A stretch of DNA of 64,000 bases from Brucella daejeonensis (GCF_014199265.1 NZ_JACIJG010000005.1:186001-250000), one strand, 5' to 3'; counted from the first letter of the stretch, positions 1 to 10,250 are shown. The notes: generated by a model not told the origin, from the letters alone. Program-made: numbers and translations.

Positions 1-578
1 AGATCAATGCGGCGTCGCCCATGCTCAAGACGGAAAAGGGCGAAGTTCCGGCCTACAAGCTTTCCGTCAATGACATGATCATCAAGGCAACCGCTTTGGC
101 GCTGCGTGACATCCCGGAAGCCAATGTTTCCTGGACCGAAGGCGGCATGATCAAGCACAAGCGTTCGGATGTTGGTGTTGCCGTTTCCATTCCGGGCGGT
201 CTGATCACGCCAATCGTGCGCCATGCGGAGCAGAAGACACTTTCCGCCATCTCCAACGAGATGAAGGATCTGGCGAAGCGCGCGCGCGACCGCAAGCTGA
301 AGCCTGAGGAATATCAGGGTGGTTCGACCTCGGTGTCGAACCTCGGCATGTTCGGGGTCAAGGATTTTGCCGCCATCATCAACCCGCCGCATGCGACCAT
401 TTTCGCAATCGGCGCGGGCGAGGAACGCGTTGTGGTGAAGAAGGGCGAAATGAAGGTCGCGACCGTCATGTCGGTCACACTTTCCACCGATCACCGCGCA
501 GTGGACGGCGCGCTTGCCGCTGAACTGGCGCAGGCCTTCAAGCGCCACATCGAAAACCCGATGGGTATGCTGGTCTGA
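1..578 (+). CDS. pdhC: Pyruvate dehydrogenase E2 (dihydrolipoamide acetyltransferase), 3' fragment
   Basis: This is the C-terminal catalytic part of an E2 acyltransferase. The 5' end, with the lipoyl and peripheral-subunit-binding domains, lies outside the window, and the frame is open from base 3. The active-site signature DHRAVDGA sits near the C-terminus; in this family its His and Asp catalyse acetyl transfer from lipoamide to CoA. The stretch VSNLGMFGVKDFAAIINPP is typical of the catalytic domain. The E3 gene lpd follows 66 bases downstream on the same strand, which supports the pyruvate dehydrogenase E2 rather than the 2-oxoglutarate one. The E2 identity is clear; the choice of complex is inferred from context. 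Confidence 0.93.
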   Translation, partial: INAASPMLKTEKGEVPAYKLSVNDMIIKATALALRDIPEANVSWTEGGMIKHKRSDVGVAVSIPGGLITPIVRHAEQKTLSAISNEMKDLAKRARDRKLKPEEYQGGSTSVSNLGMFGVKDFAAIINPPHATIFAIGAGEERVVVKKGEMKVATVMSVTLSTDHRAVDGALAAELAQAFKRHIENPMGMLV

Positions 579-644
579 CGAGAACGAGCCGCGCCGGATT
601 ATATTCAGCGCGGCCTTTCGTCTTTCGAGAGCAAGGAAAAGATT

Positions 645-2108
645 ATGGCCGATATTTACGACGTTATTGTTATCGGATCGGGCCCCGGCGGTTACGTCAC
701 GGCGATCCGCGCCGCGCAGCTTGGCCTCAAGACGGCTATCGTCGAGCGCGAACATCTGGGCGGTATTTGCCTCAACTGGGGCTGCATTCCGACCAAGGCG
801 CTGCTGCGTTCGGCGGAAATCCTGCATTTTGGCGAGCATGCCAAGGATTATGGCCTGACGCTGGAAGGCAAGATCACGCCTGACGTGAAGGCGGTTGTTG
901 CACGTTCGCGTGGTGTTTCGGCGCGGCTCAATGGCGGCGTTGCCTTTCTTATGAAGAAGAACAAGATCGACGTGATCTGGGGCGAAGCCAAGCTCGTGAA
1001 GGGCGCTTCCGGCTCCAATCCGGCGGAAATTTCTGTCGGTAAAACGTCGAAGCAGCCGATGCTGCCGCAAAATCCGCTGCCGAAAGGCGTTCTGGGCGAG
1101 GGCAGCTATAAGGCGAAGCACGTTATCGTTGCGACTGGCGCGCGTCCGCGTGCGCTGCCGGGCATCGAGCCGGATGGCAAGCTGATCTGGACCTATTTCG
1201 AGGCTATGGTTCCGCAAGACCTGCCCAAATCCATGCTGGTTATGGGATCGGGCGCAATCGGCATTGAATTTGCCTCCTTCTATCATGACATGGGCGTCGA
1301 TGTGACGGTCGTGGAAGTCATGCCGCAGATCATGCCGGTGGAAGATGCGGAAATCTCCGCCATCGCTCGCAAACAGCTTGAAAAGCGTGGGCTTAAGATT
1401 GTCACTGAAGCCAAGGTTTCCAAGGTGGAGAAGGGCGCAAACAGCGTCACCGCCCATATTGAAACCAAGGACGGCAAGGTGCAGACGCTGACCGTTGACC
1501 GGATGATTTCCGCCGTTGGCGTTCAGGGCAATATCGAAAATCTTGGCCTTGAAGCGCTGGGCGTGAAGACGGATCGCGGTTGTGTTGTCATCGACGGCTA
1601 TGGCAAGACCAATGTGGACGGCATCTACGCCATTGGCGACGTTGCCGGTCCGCCGATGCTGGCACACAAGGCCGAGCATGAAGGCACGATCTGCGTCGAA
1701 AAGATCGCAGGTCTTCCGAATGTCCATTCGCTCGACAAGGGCAAGATTCCGGGCTGTACCTATTGCAATCCGCAGGTCGCATCGGTTGGCTTGACGGAAG
1801 CCAAGGCTAAGGAACAGGGCTTTGACATTCGGGTCGGACGCTATTCTTTTGGTGCCAACGGCAAGGCGATTGCGCTTGGCGAAGATCAGGGCCTCGTGAA
1901 GACGATCTTCGACAAGAAGACCGGCCAGCTTCTGGGCGCACATATGGTTGGCGCGGAAGTGACGGAACTCATTCAGGGCTTTGTCATTGCGATGAATCTG
2001 GAGACGACGGAAGAAGAACTGATGCATTCGGTCTTCCCGCATCCGACATTATCGGAAATGATGAAGGAAAGTGTTCTCGACGCCTATGGTCGCGTCCTGA
2101 ACGCATAA
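645..2108 (+). CDS. lpdA: Dihydrolipoyl dehydrogenase (E3)
   Basis: 487 residues. This FAD enzyme reoxidises the dihydrolipoamide of E2 with NAD+. The FAD-binding GSGPGG lies at residues 11-16, and the redox-active disulfide is Cys42-Cys47 in CLNWGC. A second dinucleotide fold (GSGAIGIEFAS) follows mid-protein, and the C-terminal FPHPT holds the catalytic His (about residue 466) used by the partner subunit. A loop of about 30 residues before KAKHVIVATGARPRALPG makes it slightly longer than the E. coli enzyme; similar insertions occur in other alphaproteobacterial E3 proteins. The start is an ATG preceded by AAGGAAAAG. It lies in the pdh operon between E2 and lipA. Confidence 0.96.
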   Translation: MADIYDVIVIGSGPGGYVTAIRAAQLGLKTAIVEREHLGGICLNWGCIPTKALLRSAEILHFGEHAKDYGLTLEGKITPDVKAVVARSRGVSARLNGGVAFLMKKNKIDVIWGEAKLVKGASGSNPAEISVGKTSKQPMLPQNPLPKGVLGEGSYKAKHVIVATGARPRALPGIEPDGKLIWTYFEAMVPQDLPKSMLVMGSGAIGIEFASFYHDMGVDVTVVEVMPQIMPVEDAEISAIARKQLEKRGLKIVTEAKVSKVEKGANSVTAHIETKDGKVQTLTVDRMISAVGVQGNIENLGLEALGVKTDRGCVVIDGYGKTNVDGIYAIGDVAGPPMLAHKAEHEGTICVEKIAGLPNVHSLDKGKIPGCTYCNPQVASVGLTEAKAKEQGFDIRVGRYSFGANGKAIALGEDQGLVKTIFDKKTGQLLGAHMVGAEVTELIQGFVIAMNLETTEEELMHSVFPHPTLSEMMKESVLDAYGRVLNA

Positions 2109-2112
2109 GGAG
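2107..2112 (+). promoter_or_regulatory. Shine-Dalgarno site deciding an ATT start
   Basis: AAGGAG overlaps the lpd stop codon and lies six bases upstream of the ATT at 2119. No ATG, GTG or TTG lies at suitable spacing in the open frame. The next conventional start, the GTG at 2167, has no good ribosome-binding site and would remove the cytoplasmic leader of the membrane protein. Confidence 0.55.
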
Positions 2113-2118
2113 TGAACC

Positions 2119-2382
2119 ATTCCGCTGATCGAAAATGGAGGGCCATGGCGGCGCGCCGCCTGGCCCGTGATCAAATGGTCTACCGTCACGGGTCTTGCGC
2201 TCGGCTTTCTTGCCGGCGTCTTGAGTCTCTCAAGCGGTAACACCATATCGGTCAACGGAACGGCGATTGCCGGTTGGTATGGCGTCTGGACACTGACATT
2301 GGCGCTTGGCGTCGGCGGTCTGGTCTTCGGCGTTATCTGCGCTCTGGTTTTCAGGGCGCTCGGGATGGCTGCCCGGCATTGA
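2119..2382 (+). CDS. Small two-helix membrane protein, probable ATT start
   Basis: 87 residues if translation starts at the ATT at 2119; 71 if it starts at the GTG at 2167. The leader is basic and rich in Trp and Arg (GGPWRRAAWPVIKW). It is followed by two hydrophobic helices, roughly at residues 21-40 and 53-78, joined by a short polar loop (GNTISVNGTAIAGW). An in-frame stop at 2113 bounds the frame. It sits in the pdh-lpd-lipA operon. I do not recognise a named family. The conserved-looking two-helix design and operon position suggest a real gene, but the function is unknown. Confidence 0.7.
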   Translation: MPLIENGGPWRRAAWPVIKWSTVTGLALGFLAGVLSLSSGNTISVNGTAIAGWYGVWTLTLALGVGGLVFGVICALVFRALGMAARH

Positions 2383-2490
2383 ATAGCCGATGGTCCAAGT
2401 TGACAGGGCCGGGGGCAAGGATTAGACCGGCGCAAATTGAGACGATTGCGGGTATGACCGCAAAAGCGCTCTGGATAGGCAGGATACAGC

Positions 2491-3459
2491 ATGGTTACAG
2501 TTGTCGATACGGTCAATCAGAGCGCACGTCTGCGGCACCCGGAAAAGGCGCATCGCCCCGACAATGAAATCCAGAAGAAGCCGGACTGGATCAGGGTCAA
2601 GGCTCCGGTTTCGCGCGGCTATAGCGAAACGCGTGACATTGTCCGCTCCAACAAGCTTGTGACCGTCTGCGAGGAAGCGGGTTGCCCGAATATTGGCGAG
2701 TGCTGGGAAAAGAAGCACGCCACTTTCATGATCATGGGCGAAATCTGCACACGTGCTTGCGCCTTCTGCAATGTCTCGACCGGTATCCCAACCGCGCTCG
2801 ATCCGAGCGAACCGGAAAATCTGGCCAAGGCTGTCAAACAGATGGGCCTGACCCATGTGGTCATCACCTCGGTTGATCGCGACGATCTGGCCGATGGCGG
2901 CGCGCAGCATTTTGCCGATGTCATCCGCGCCATCCGTGAGGCAACACCTGCAACGACGATTGAAATCCTGACACCGGACTTCCTGCGTAAGGAAGGCGCG
3001 CTTGAAATCGTGGTCAAGGCGCGGCCCGACGTGTTCAACCACAATTTGGAAACGGTACCGTCGAAATATCTGAAGGTCCGTCCCGGCGCGCGTTATTTCC
3101 ATTCGATCCGCCTGTTGCAGCGCGTGAAAGAACTCGACCCGACCATTTTCACCAAGTCTGGTATCATGGTGGGGCTGGGCGAGGAGCGTAATGAAATCCT
3201 TCAATTGATGGATGATCTACGTTCGGCGGACGTGGATTTCATGACCATCGGCCAATATCTCCAGCCGACGCGCAAGCACCATCCGGTAATCCGCTTTGTC
3301 ACGCCTGACGAATTCAAATCTTTCGAGACGATTGGCAGGACGAAGGGCTTCCTTCTCGTCGCTTCCAGCCCGTTGACGCGCTCTTCGCATCATGCGGGCG
3401 ACGACTTCGCAAAATTGAGGGCGGCGCGAGAGGCGCAGGTTGCGGCACAGGCTTCGTAA
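2491..3459 (+). CDS. lipA: Lipoyl synthase
   Basis: 322 residues. This radical-SAM enzyme inserts two sulfurs into protein-bound octanoyl groups to make the lipoyl cofactor of E2 subunits. Both cluster motifs are intact: the auxiliary cluster ligands Cys60, Cys65 and Cys71 ([12 protein letters not shown]) and the SAM-cluster ligands Cys86, Cys90 and Cys93 (CTRACAFC). The C-terminal region contains [11 protein letters not shown] and [11 protein letters not shown], the latter including the Arg-Ser-Ser-His motif typical of LipA. Its place after pdhC-lpd matches its role in maturing that complex. The ATG at 2491 has an upstream AGGA. Confidence 0.97.
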   Translation: MVTVVDTVNQSARLRHPEKAHRPDNEIQKKPDWIRVKAPVSRGYSETRDIVRSNKLVTVCEEAGCPNIGECWEKKHATFMIMGEICTRACAFCNVSTGIPTALDPSEPENLAKAVKQMGLTHVVITSVDRDDLADGGAQHFADVIRAIREATPATTIEILTPDFLRKEGALEIVVKARPDVFNHNLETVPSKYLKVRPGARYFHSIRLLQRVKELDPTIFTKSGIMVGLGEERNEILQLMDDLRSADVDFMTIGQYLQPTRKHHPVIRFVTPDEFKSFETIGRTKGFLLVASSPLTRSSHHAGDDFAKLRAAREAQVAAQAS

Positions 3460-3462
3460 ACA

Positions 3463-3918
3463 ATGCCACAATTTACGACCGTCAGGCGGGTGCATCATCG
3501 GGCTGAGCAGATGTTCAGCCTCGTTGCGGATGTAGAAAAATATCCGCAGTTTCTGCCTATGTGCGAAGCTTTGTCGGTTCGTTCTCGCAAGGAACGGGAC
3601 GGGAAGGCGCTCCTCATCGCTGACATGACCGTTGGTTATAAGCTCATCCGTGAGACATTTACCAGTCAGGTGCTTCTCAAGCCCGATGAAGATACTATCG
3701 ATGTGAAATATCTCGACGGTCCGTTTCGTTACCTCGATAATCGCTGGACATTCCGGCCCGCTGGCGATGGGAGCGAGTGCGATGTCGAGTTTTTCATCGA
3801 CTATGAATTCAAAAGCCGCACGCTTGGCCTGTTGATGGGCACTATGTTCGATCTGGCGTTCAAGAAATTCTCGGAAGCATTCGAGAAGCGAGCCGATCAG
3901 ATTTACGGACTGGCCTGA
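3463..3918 (+). CDS. RatA/Coq10-like START-domain protein
   Basis: 151 residues forming one START/polyketide-cyclase fold. Characteristic stretches are FSLVADVEKYPQFLPMCE near the N-terminus and WTFRPAGDGSECDVEFFIDY further on. The family includes E. coli RatA and mitochondrial Coq10, which binds ubiquinone and supports respiration. In this setting a quinone- or lipid-binding role is more plausible than toxin activity, and no RatB-like partner lies next to it. The ATG lies three bases after the lipA stop, so the two are translationally coupled. The family assignment is firm; the ligand is not known. Confidence 0.88.
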   Translation: MPQFTTVRRVHHRAEQMFSLVADVEKYPQFLPMCEALSVRSRKERDGKALLIADMTVGYKLIRETFTSQVLLKPDEDTIDVKYLDGPFRYLDNRWTFRPAGDGSECDVEFFIDYEFKSRTLGLLMGTMFDLAFKKFSEAFEKRADQIYGLA

Positions 3919-3948
3919 AGAAGGCCCCGGTTTTCCATGGCTTTGCTG

Positions 3949-4689
3949 TTACTGTGCCGTGTAGCCGCCATCGACCAGTATGGAGGCTCCAGTAACGAAT
4001 GAAGCGTCGTCGCTTGCCAGAAACAGAACGACATTTGCTACTTCTTCGGCGCGTCCCAGACGACCTAACGGGTGCAGAGCTACGAGTTCCTGTTTCTTTT
4101 CGTCTGGAATGTCTTTCAGAAGAGGTGTGTCGATATAGCCGGGGCAGACGGCATTCACGCGGATATTCTGCGCACCGTAATCGATGGCGAGTGTCTGCGT
4201 CAGAAGTTTCACGCCGCCCTTTGCTGCCGCGTAGGCGGTGACACCCGATTTGCCGACATGGCTGTGGATTGATCCGCAATTGACGATTATGCCGCTACCC
4301 TGTGAGCGCATCTGATCGATGGCGTATTTATCGCATAGATAAACGCCGGTCAGGTTGATATCGATAGTTCTTTGCCATGCGGTTTCGTCCAGTTCGTCAA
4401 TCGGACCGTCAGCGGCGATGCCCGCATTGGCGAACATGACGTCGAGTCGACCGTAGGTTTCCACAGTCTTGGCGATGAGCGCTTGAACTGCCTTGCTGTC
4501 CATGACGTCCGTTTTGACGAAAAGCGCCTGTTCTGTAGTCCCTGCAAGTTCGCGCGCAAGTTCAGGTCCATGATCGGAAAGATCGGCGATAACGACTTTT
4601 GCACCCTCGCGAACAAAAGCGCGGACAGTCGCTTCACCGATCCCGCTTGCTCCACCGGTCACGATAACAATCTTGCCCTCAAAACGCAT
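3949..4689 (-). CDS. SDR-family NAD(P)-dependent oxidoreductase
   Basis: 246 residues; a classical short-chain dehydrogenase. It has the cofactor motif TGGASGIG near residue 12, NAG (ANAGIAA), a catalytic Ser in the VNCGSIHS region and the YAAAK catalytic Tyr/Lys pair. The C-terminal tail has PGYIDTPL and the usual DGG end. The acidic residue after the second strand (VIADLS) suggests NAD(H) preference. The ATG at 4689 is preceded by AGGAG; the frame stays open further upstream but without SDR sequence. It is the last gene of a minus-strand run below ispDF and the CinA-type amidase. Substrate unknown. Confidence 0.88.
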   Translation of the reverse strand: MRFEGKIVIVTGGASGIGEATVRAFVREGAKVVIADLSDHGPELARELAGTTEQALFVKTDVMDSKAVQALIAKTVETYGRLDVMFANAGIAADGPIDELDETAWQRTIDINLTGVYLCDKYAIDQMRSQGSGIIVNCGSIHSHVGKSGVTAYAAAKGGVKLLTQTLAIDYGAQNIRVNAVCPGYIDTPLLKDIPDEKKQELVALHPLGRLGRAEEVANVVLFLASDDASFVTGASILVDGGYTAQ

Positions 4690-4759
4690 GGCCTGTGCTC
4701 CTCGCTTCTGTTCCCAACCGGTAGAATAGGGCGACTGGTGCGAAAGTGTATGACTTCGA

Positions 4760-5257
4760 TCAATCTGACGAGAGATTTTCCAGCACCAGAGCGAGTGCGG
4801 CCAGAACCGTCGCGTGGCGGATTTCCGCACGGCTCAAGGGGCCAAAGCGACATTCGCGGTGCAGCGTTGACTGGCCTTTCCGTGCCGAAGCGATATGCAC
4901 TAGGCCGACTGGTTTTTCTTCCGAGCCGCCACCGGGGCCTGCAACGCCCGTTACCGCCACGCTGATAGCTGCGCGTGAATGGGCAAGGGCACCTTCTGCC
5001 ATGGCCAGCGCCACTTCGCATGACACGGCACCAACGCGCCCGATCAATTCCATCGGCACGCCGATCATTTCATTCTTGGCTTCGTTGGAATAGGTGACAA
5101 AGCCGCGATCCATGACATCGGATGATCCCGCAATGTCGGTAAGCGCACTGGCGATGAGGCCGCCGGTGCAGGATTCCGCCGTTGCAATCATTACGCCCGC
5201 CTTGCGGCAGGCATTCAGTACGGCGATAGCCTGTTCTTCTGCGATAAGGCTGCTCAT
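4760..5257 (-). CDS. pncC: CinA C-terminal family protein, nicotinamide-nucleotide amidase (PncC-type)
   Basis: 165 residues corresponding to the stand-alone CinA C-terminal domain. Enzymes of this family deamidate NMN to nicotinate mononucleotide in pyridine-nucleotide recycling. Seen here are [21 protein letters not shown] with the conserved Ser, FVTYSNEAK, and the Gly-rich [17 protein letters not shown]. There is no N-terminal molybdopterin-binding domain, so this is the short form. The ATG at 5257 overlaps the ispDF stop by four bases (ATGA), which fixes the start and suggests coupling. The amidase activity is inferred from the family. Confidence 0.9.
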   Translation of the reverse strand: MSSLIAEEQAIAVLNACRKAGVMIATAESCTGGLIASALTDIAGSSDVMDRGFVTYSNEAKNEMIGVPMELIGRVGAVSCEVALAMAEGALAHSRAAISVAVTGVAGPGGGSEEKPVGLVHIASARKGQSTLHRECRFGPLSRAEIRHATVLAALALVLENLSSD

Positions 5258-6477
5258 TCCGGCACCTCGCCGGGATAGATCACGGTTGCCGTGGCAATCG
5301 CCGCAATGCCTTCGCGGCGACCGATAAAGCCCAGTTTCTCGTTCGTGGTCGCCTTGATCGAAACGCGGTCGGCGGCAATGCCCAGCATGTCGCAAAGCGC
5401 TTCCGTCATGGCGGCGCGATGCGGGCCGACCTTGGGCGCTTCGCTGATCAACGTCACATCGACATTGGCAATGCGTCCGCCAGCTTCACGCACGATACTG
5501 GCCGCATGTTCCACGAAGATGCGCGAGGCTGCGCCCTTCCATTGCGGGTCAGACGGCGGGAAATGCGTGCCGATGTCGCCCGCGCCACGCGTGGCGAGCA
5601 ACGCGTCGGTCAGTGCGTGAAGGGCAACGTCCGCATCAGAATGTCCGTTCAGCTTTGCCTCATGGGGGATTTTGACGCCGCACAAAGTGACATGGTCGCC
5701 CGGCTCAAACGAATGCACGTCATAGCCATTGCCTGTGCGAATGTCGGGAAACGAGACGTGGTCCTGCCTCAGGCGCTTATCAGCCATTTCGATATCCTTT
5801 GCCCAGGTGAGCTTCGTATTGTCTGCCGAGCCTTCGATGATGCGGACAGCGATACCTTGCCATTCGGCAATGGCAGCGTCATCCGTGAAATCAGAGCGAT
5901 GAAGCGCGAAGGCTTTCTCGTGTGCCGCGAAGATAGGCGCATATGGGAATGCTTGTGGCGTCTGAGCTGCGAAAAGCCCAGCGCGAGGAACCGTGGTCTT
6001 GACCGTTCCGTCGGGGGTGGATTGCTTGAGCGTGTCGGAGACGGCGAGTGCAGGCAGTACGCCTTCATCGGGAGTGAGGTTCCCGACGATGCGTCCAAGC
6101 AAATCCTGACTGACGAATGGTCTTACACCGTCATGGATCATCACATATTGCGGCGCGTATTCCTTCAGGGCAACGAGGCCCAGACGGGTCGATTCCTGCC
6201 GGGTTGCACCACCATCCACGACGAGGACATTGCTGTGATCGCCGGGAAACGCGCGTTCGTACAGTGCATGATCGTCGGGATGGATGACAACCACGATCCT
6301 GTCGACCAGCGGGCAGGCGGTAAAAGCGCGCAGGGTGCGGGCAAGCACGGCTTCGCCGCCGATGCGCCGATACTGCTTCGGCCCCTCGACGCTCTGTCCT
6401 GCTCGCTCGCCGCGACCGGCTGCCACAATGACTGCTGCTACGCTTGAAATGATTGTCACCTCTGCCAAAGGTTGCAT
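5254..6477 (-). CDS. ispDF: Bifunctional IspD-IspF (MEP pathway)
   Basis: 407 residues fusing two enzymes of isoprenoid precursor synthesis. The N-terminal cytidylyltransferase domain (IspD) shows [19 protein letters not shown] and HDGVRPFV. The C-terminal cyclodiphosphate synthase (IspF) begins at [15 protein letters not shown] and shows the metal-binding DVH, HSDADV and [12 protein letters not shown]. The fusion is typical of many alphaproteobacteria. Start choice is uncertain: the ATG at 6477 is used here. An ATG at 6522 would add 15 residues and a GTG a few codons in would shorten it; none has a strong ribosome-binding site. Confidence 0.95.
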   Translation of the reverse strand: MQPLAEVTIISSVAAVIVAAGRGERAGQSVEGPKQYRRIGGEAVLARTLRAFTACPLVDRIVVVIHPDDHALYERAFPGDHSNVLVVDGGATRQESTRLGLVALKEYAPQYVMIHDGVRPFVSQDLLGRIVGNLTPDEGVLPALAVSDTLKQSTPDGTVKTTVPRAGLFAAQTPQAFPYAPIFAAHEKAFALHRSDFTDDAAIAEWQGIAVRIIEGSADNTKLTWAKDIEMADKRLRQDHVSFPDIRTGNGYDVHSFEPGDHVTLCGVKIPHEAKLNGHSDADVALHALTDALLATRGAGDIGTHFPPSDPQWKGAASRIFVEHAASIVREAGGRIANVDVTLISEAPKVGPHRAAMTEALCDMLGIAADRVSIKATTNEKLGFIGRREGIAAIATATVIYPGEVPE

Positions 6478-6522
6478 CTGCTTATTTTTACGTTTGCAAG
6501 CCGAATAATGCCTTGCGCTCAT

Positions 6523-6540
6523 AATTGCCAGACGGCAATT
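6523..6540. promoter_or_regulatory. Inverted repeat between ispDF and dusB
   Basis: AATTGCC-AGAC-GGCAATT is a perfect 7-bp inverted repeat with a 4-base spacer. It lies in the divergent region between ispDF and dusB and overlaps the farthest upstream ATG of ispDF. It may be an operator or an RNA hairpin. No known site is recognised. Confidence 0.35.
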
Positions 6541-6640
6541 GATTTATCGTAACTTCGAGTGCGCTTTTCCTTGCGTTAAAAACGCGGATTGATTAAAGTC
6601 TGGGCTAATTGTGCTGTGCACATCAAATAGGCATTCACTG

Positions 6641-7648
6641 GTGACGCTTCTCAATCAACCTTTAAGTATAGGCGGTGTGACGCTTCCGAATCGCGTTTTT
6701 CTGGCGCCCATGTCCGGGGTTTCAGATTTGCCGTTTCGCAGACGTGCGGCGGAAGCGGGGGCGGGCATGGTCGTTTCGGAGATGGTTGCGAGCGCGGAGC
6801 TTTGTAACCGCCACAGGGAAAGCATGTTGCGTCTTTCCGGCGAAGGGCTGGGAACGCATGTGGTGCAGCTTGCGGGACGCGAAGCGCGCTGGATGGGCGA
6901 AGCCGCCAAGATCGCGGAAGGTGAGGGCGCGGATATCATCGATATCAATATGGGCTGCCCGGCCAAGAAAGTGACAGGCGGTTATTCTGGGTCCGCGCTT
7001 ATGCGCGATCTCGACCATGCAATGACCCTCGTCGAAGCTACGATTGCTGCCGTCAAGGTTCCGGTCACGCTCAAGATGCGGCTCGGCTGGGATGAGGCTA
7101 GCATCAATGCTCCGGAACTTGCCAGACGTGCCGAGGATGCGGGGATCGCCATGGTGACGGTCCACGGACGCACGCGCTGCCAGTTCTATGAAGGCTGTGC
7201 TGACTGGGATGCAATTGGAGCAGTTCGCGACGCGGTGACGATACCGCTTGTAGCCAACGGGGATGTAGCAAGCCGTCGCGATGCCGAAGAGATTCTGCGC
7301 CGCTCCGGAGCGGATGCCGTTATGGTCGGTCGCGCGTCTTATGGACAACCGTGGCTGGCTGGCGCTATCGCCGGAAGCGATTTTGCGCCGCACTGCCGAA
7401 AGGGAATTCTTCAATATATCATAAGGCATTACGAAGATATGCTTGAGCATTACGGTAGCGTTACAGGCGTTCGCCATTCCCGCAAGCATCTCGGCTGGTA
7501 TCTTGACCGTCATGCGGGCGGTACTGTCTCTTCCGCTGAAAAGGCGCAAGTGATGACCCTTACCGACAAAAGATCGGTTGTCGCGGCCTTGACCCGGATA
7601 TTCACGCGAGATGCTCTTCGCGTTGACTCTCTCAAAGAGGTTGCCTGA
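6641..7648 (+). CDS. dusB: tRNA-dihydrouridine synthase (DusB/NifR3)
   Basis: 335 residues from the GTG at 6641; a GTG at 6611 would add ten. This FMN enzyme reduces uridines in the tRNA D-loop. It is a TIM barrel with [13 protein letters not shown] at the start, the catalytic-Cys loop [20 protein letters not shown], and [15 protein letters not shown]. The downstream ntrB ATG overlaps its stop (TGATG), giving the nifR3-ntrB-ntrC order long known from rhizobia and Azospirillum. Start choice is uncertain because neither GTG has a convincing ribosome-binding site. Confidence 0.94.
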   Translation: MTLLNQPLSIGGVTLPNRVFLAPMSGVSDLPFRRRAAEAGAGMVVSEMVASAELCNRHRESMLRLSGEGLGTHVVQLAGREARWMGEAAKIAEGEGADIIDINMGCPAKKVTGGYSGSALMRDLDHAMTLVEATIAAVKVPVTLKMRLGWDEASINAPELARRAEDAGIAMVTVHGRTRCQFYEGCADWDAIGAVRDAVTIPLVANGDVASRRDAEEILRRSGADAVMVGRASYGQPWLAGAIAGSDFAPHCRKGILQYIIRHYEDMLEHYGSVTGVRHSRKHLGWYLDRHAGGTVSSAEKAQVMTLTDKRSVVAALTRIFTRDALRVDSLKEVA

Positions 7649-8781
7649 TGCGTGAACGAACGGAAACGGGCAATATTCCCTCAGTTGTTCTCGATGCCAT
7701 CAGCCAGCCGGTTATCATGGTCAGCGCCGAAAACTATATCGCCTATGCCAATCTGGATGCTGAACAGTTTTTTCGTTCCGGTTCGTCCATTCTGGCGCGC
7801 AACAGGCTTGAATCCTTTCTGCCGTTCGGCAGTCCGCTTCTGGCATTGGTCGATCAGGTTCGCGCCACCCAGATGCCGGTTAACGAATATCGTGTCGATG
7901 TTTCCTCGCCGCGTCTGGGTGCGGAGCGTATTGTCGATATCTATGTTGCTCCAGTGGCAGAATTGCCTGGAGCCGTGGTCATCCTCTTCAAGGAAAAGAC
8001 CATGGCTGAAAAAATAGACCGCCAGATGACACATCGTGGCGCGGCGCGTTCTGTTACAGGGCTTGCTTCCATGCTCGCTCATGAAATCAAGAATCCCCTG
8101 TCGGGTATTCGCGGCGCCGCGCAGCTTCTGGAACAGGTGGTCAGCGACGAGGATCGTGCTCTTGCGCGCCTCATCACCGACGAGACAGACCGTATCGTCT
8201 CGTTGGTCGACCGCATGGAAGTTTTCTCGGATGAGCGCCCTATCGAGCGAACGGCTGTCAATATTCATGCGGTTCTGGATCACGTAAAGGCTATTGCGAA
8301 AAACGGATTCGCGCGCACAATCCGCTTTGTGGAGGAGTATGATCCTTCGCTTCCTCCCGTACTGGCAAATCGCGATCAACTTGTGCAGGTGTTTCTCAAT
8401 CTGTTGAAGAACGCTTCTGAAGCGGTCGGCGACCGCGAGGGTGGGGAGATCGTCCTGTCCACGGCCTACCGTCCCGGCATCCGCCTACAAGTGCCGGGCG
8501 CCAGCGACCGCGTTGCGCTGCCTCTGGAGTTCTGCGTGCACGATAACGGGCCAGGTGTGCCGCCGGATATGCTGCCGCATCTCTTCGATCCCTTCGTGAC
8601 CACCAAGACCAACGGCTCGGGATTGGGGCTGGCGCTGGTCGCGAAAATTATTGGCGACCATGGCGGCATCATTGAATGCGACAGCCATCCGTCTCGTACG
8701 ACTTTCCGCGTGCTGATGCCCGCATGGAAGGGTGCAGGAATGTCAGATATTACGTCTGGCGATACCGGAGATAATGCATGA
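7648..8781 (+). CDS. ntrB: Nitrogen regulation sensor histidine kinase NtrB
   Basis: 377 residues, cytoplasmic, no membrane segment. An N-terminal PAS-like domain ([20 protein letters not shown]) is followed by the H-box [16 protein letters not shown] carrying the phosphorylated His. The ATPase motifs are all present: NLLKNASEA (N box), DNGPGVPPD (G1), LFDPFVTTK (F box) and GSGLGLALV (G2). In this family PII (GlnB) controls the switch between kinase and phosphatase activity toward NtrC. Start codon overlaps the dusB stop; its own end overlaps ntrC by four bases. GlnB is encoded at 26076-26414. Confidence 0.96.
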   Translation: MRERTETGNIPSVVLDAISQPVIMVSAENYIAYANLDAEQFFRSGSSILARNRLESFLPFGSPLLALVDQVRATQMPVNEYRVDVSSPRLGAERIVDIYVAPVAELPGAVVILFKEKTMAEKIDRQMTHRGAARSVTGLASMLAHEIKNPLSGIRGAAQLLEQVVSDEDRALARLITDETDRIVSLVDRMEVFSDERPIERTAVNIHAVLDHVKAIAKNGFARTIRFVEEYDPSLPPVLANRDQLVQVFLNLLKNASEAVGDREGGEIVLSTAYRPGIRLQVPGASDRVALPLEFCVHDNGPGVPPDMLPHLFDPFVTTKTNGSGLGLALVAKIIGDHGGIIECDSHPSRTTFRVLMPAWKGAGMSDITSGDTGDNA

Positions 8782-10250
8782 TCGCAGGACGTCCGACTGG
8801 AACGATATTGGTGGCTGACGATGATGCGGCCATTCGCACGGTGCTGAACCAGGCCTTGTCGCGTGCGGGCTACGATGTACGTGTGACGTCAAACGCCGCT
8901 TCGTTATGGCGTTGGGTGGCGGCGGGCGATGGGGATCTGGTGATTACCGACGTCATGATGCCGGACGAAAACGCCTTCGATTTACTGCCGCGTATCAAAA
9001 AAATGCGGCCGGAACTGCCCGTTGTCGTGATGAGCGCGCAAAACACATTCATGACCGCAATCCGCGCCTCCGAGGCTGGCGCTTATGAATATCTGCCCAA
9101 GCCATTCGATCTGTCTGAACTTATCAATATCGTCGGCCGCGCCCTTTCTGAACCCAAGCAAAGGCCCGTTGCGACGCTTCCTGACGAACAGGCGGACAAT
9201 ATGCCACTCGTCGGAAGGTCGCCTGCCATGCAGGAGATTTACCGCCTTCTTGCGCGTATGATGCAGACCGATCTGACTGTTATGGTCACAGGTGAATCGG
9301 GTACGGGCAAAGAACTCGTCGCACGCGCCTTGCATGAATATGGTCGCCGTCGAAAAGGGCCGTTTGTCGCGATCAATATGGCGGCTATTCCTCGCGATTT
9401 GATTGAATCGGAGCTTTTCGGACACGAAAAGGGCGCCTTCACCGGAGCTCAAAACCGCTCCAGCGGTCGTTTTGAGCAAGCCAATGGCGGCACACTGTTT
9501 CTGGACGAAATTGGCGATATGCCCATGGAGGCGCAAACCCGCCTTTTGCGGGTGTTGCAACAGGGCGAATATATGACGGTCGGTGGGCGTACGCCAATCA
9601 AGACTGACGTGCGCATCGTTGCTGCGACCAACAAGGACTTGCGTCAACTGATAGCGCAGGGGCTTTTCCGCGAAGATCTTTATTATCGGCTGAATGTCGT
9701 GCCGTTGCGTTTGCCGCCGCTGCGCGAGCGCAGCGAAGACGTGGCCGATCTCGTTCGACATTTTTTCAAGCGTGCGGCGGAAGAGGGGCTTCCCGAAAAG
9801 CGTATTACCAGAGCCGGTCTGGAGATGATGCGTCACTACCCTTGGCCGGGCAATGTGCGGGAACTGGAAAATCTCGTCCGACGCCTTGCCGCGCTCTATC
9901 CACAAGAGGAAATCGCGCCGGAAATCATCGAGACCGAACTCAAGGCTGAACTGGCAAAACCGGATGCGGTTCCTGTCGTCAGCAACGACATGGAAAATAT
10001 CTCCATTTCGCAGGCGGTCGAGCAGAACTTGCAGCGCTATTTTGCTTCCTTTGGCACGGATTTGCCGCCGCCAGGGCTCTATCATCGTATTCTGGTCGAG
10101 CTGGAATATCCGCTTATCCTCGCCTGTCTGACGGCCACTCGAGGAAATCAGATCAAGGCAGCTGACCTGCTGGGCCTGAATCGCAATACGCTACGCAAGA
10201 AAATTCGCGAACTTGGCGTCAATATATATCGCGGCAACAAAGGGAGTTGA
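8778..10250 (+). CDS. ntrC: Nitrogen regulation response regulator NtrC (sigma-54 activator)
   Basis: 490 residues. The receiver domain (VADDDAAIR, phosphoacceptor Asp in [12 protein letters not shown]) is followed by an AAA+ sigma-54-interacting domain. That domain has Walker A GESGTGKE, the GAFTGA loop that contacts sigma-54, Walker [13 protein letters not shown], and the arginine-finger region [14 protein letters not shown]-terminal Fis-type HTH ([20 protein letters not shown]) binds DNA. All key residues are intact, so it should activate -24/-12 promoters such as the one found upstream of glnB. It is the last gene of dusB-ntrBC; ntrYX does not follow. Confidence 0.97.
   Translation: MIAGRPTGTILVADDDAAIRTVLNQALSRAGYDVRVTSNAASLWRWVAAGDGDLVITDVMMPDENAFDLLPRIKKMRPELPVVVMSAQNTFMTAIRASEAGAYEYLPKPFDLSELINIVGRALSEPKQRPVATLPDEQADNMPLVGRSPAMQEIYRLLARMMQTDLTVMVTGESGTGKELVARALHEYGRRRKGPFVAINMAAIPRDLIESELFGHEKGAFTGAQNRSSGRFEQANGGTLFLDEIGDMPMEAQTRLLRVLQQGEYMTVGGRTPIKTDVRIVAATNKDLRQLIAQGLFREDLYYRLNVVPLRLPPLRERSEDVADLVRHFFKRAAEEGLPEKRITRAGLEMMRHYPWPGNVRELENLVRRLAALYPQEEIAPEIIETELKAELAKPDAVPVVSNDMENISISQAVEQNLQRYFASFGTDLPPPGLYHRILVELEYPLILACLTATRGNQIKAADLLGLNRNTLRKKIRELGVNIYRGNKGS

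Noticed and set aside
3463-3918. A RatAB toxin-antitoxin module
   Set aside because: The protein is RatA-like by fold, but no RatB gene is adjacent and the position after lipA suits a Coq10-type respiratory role.
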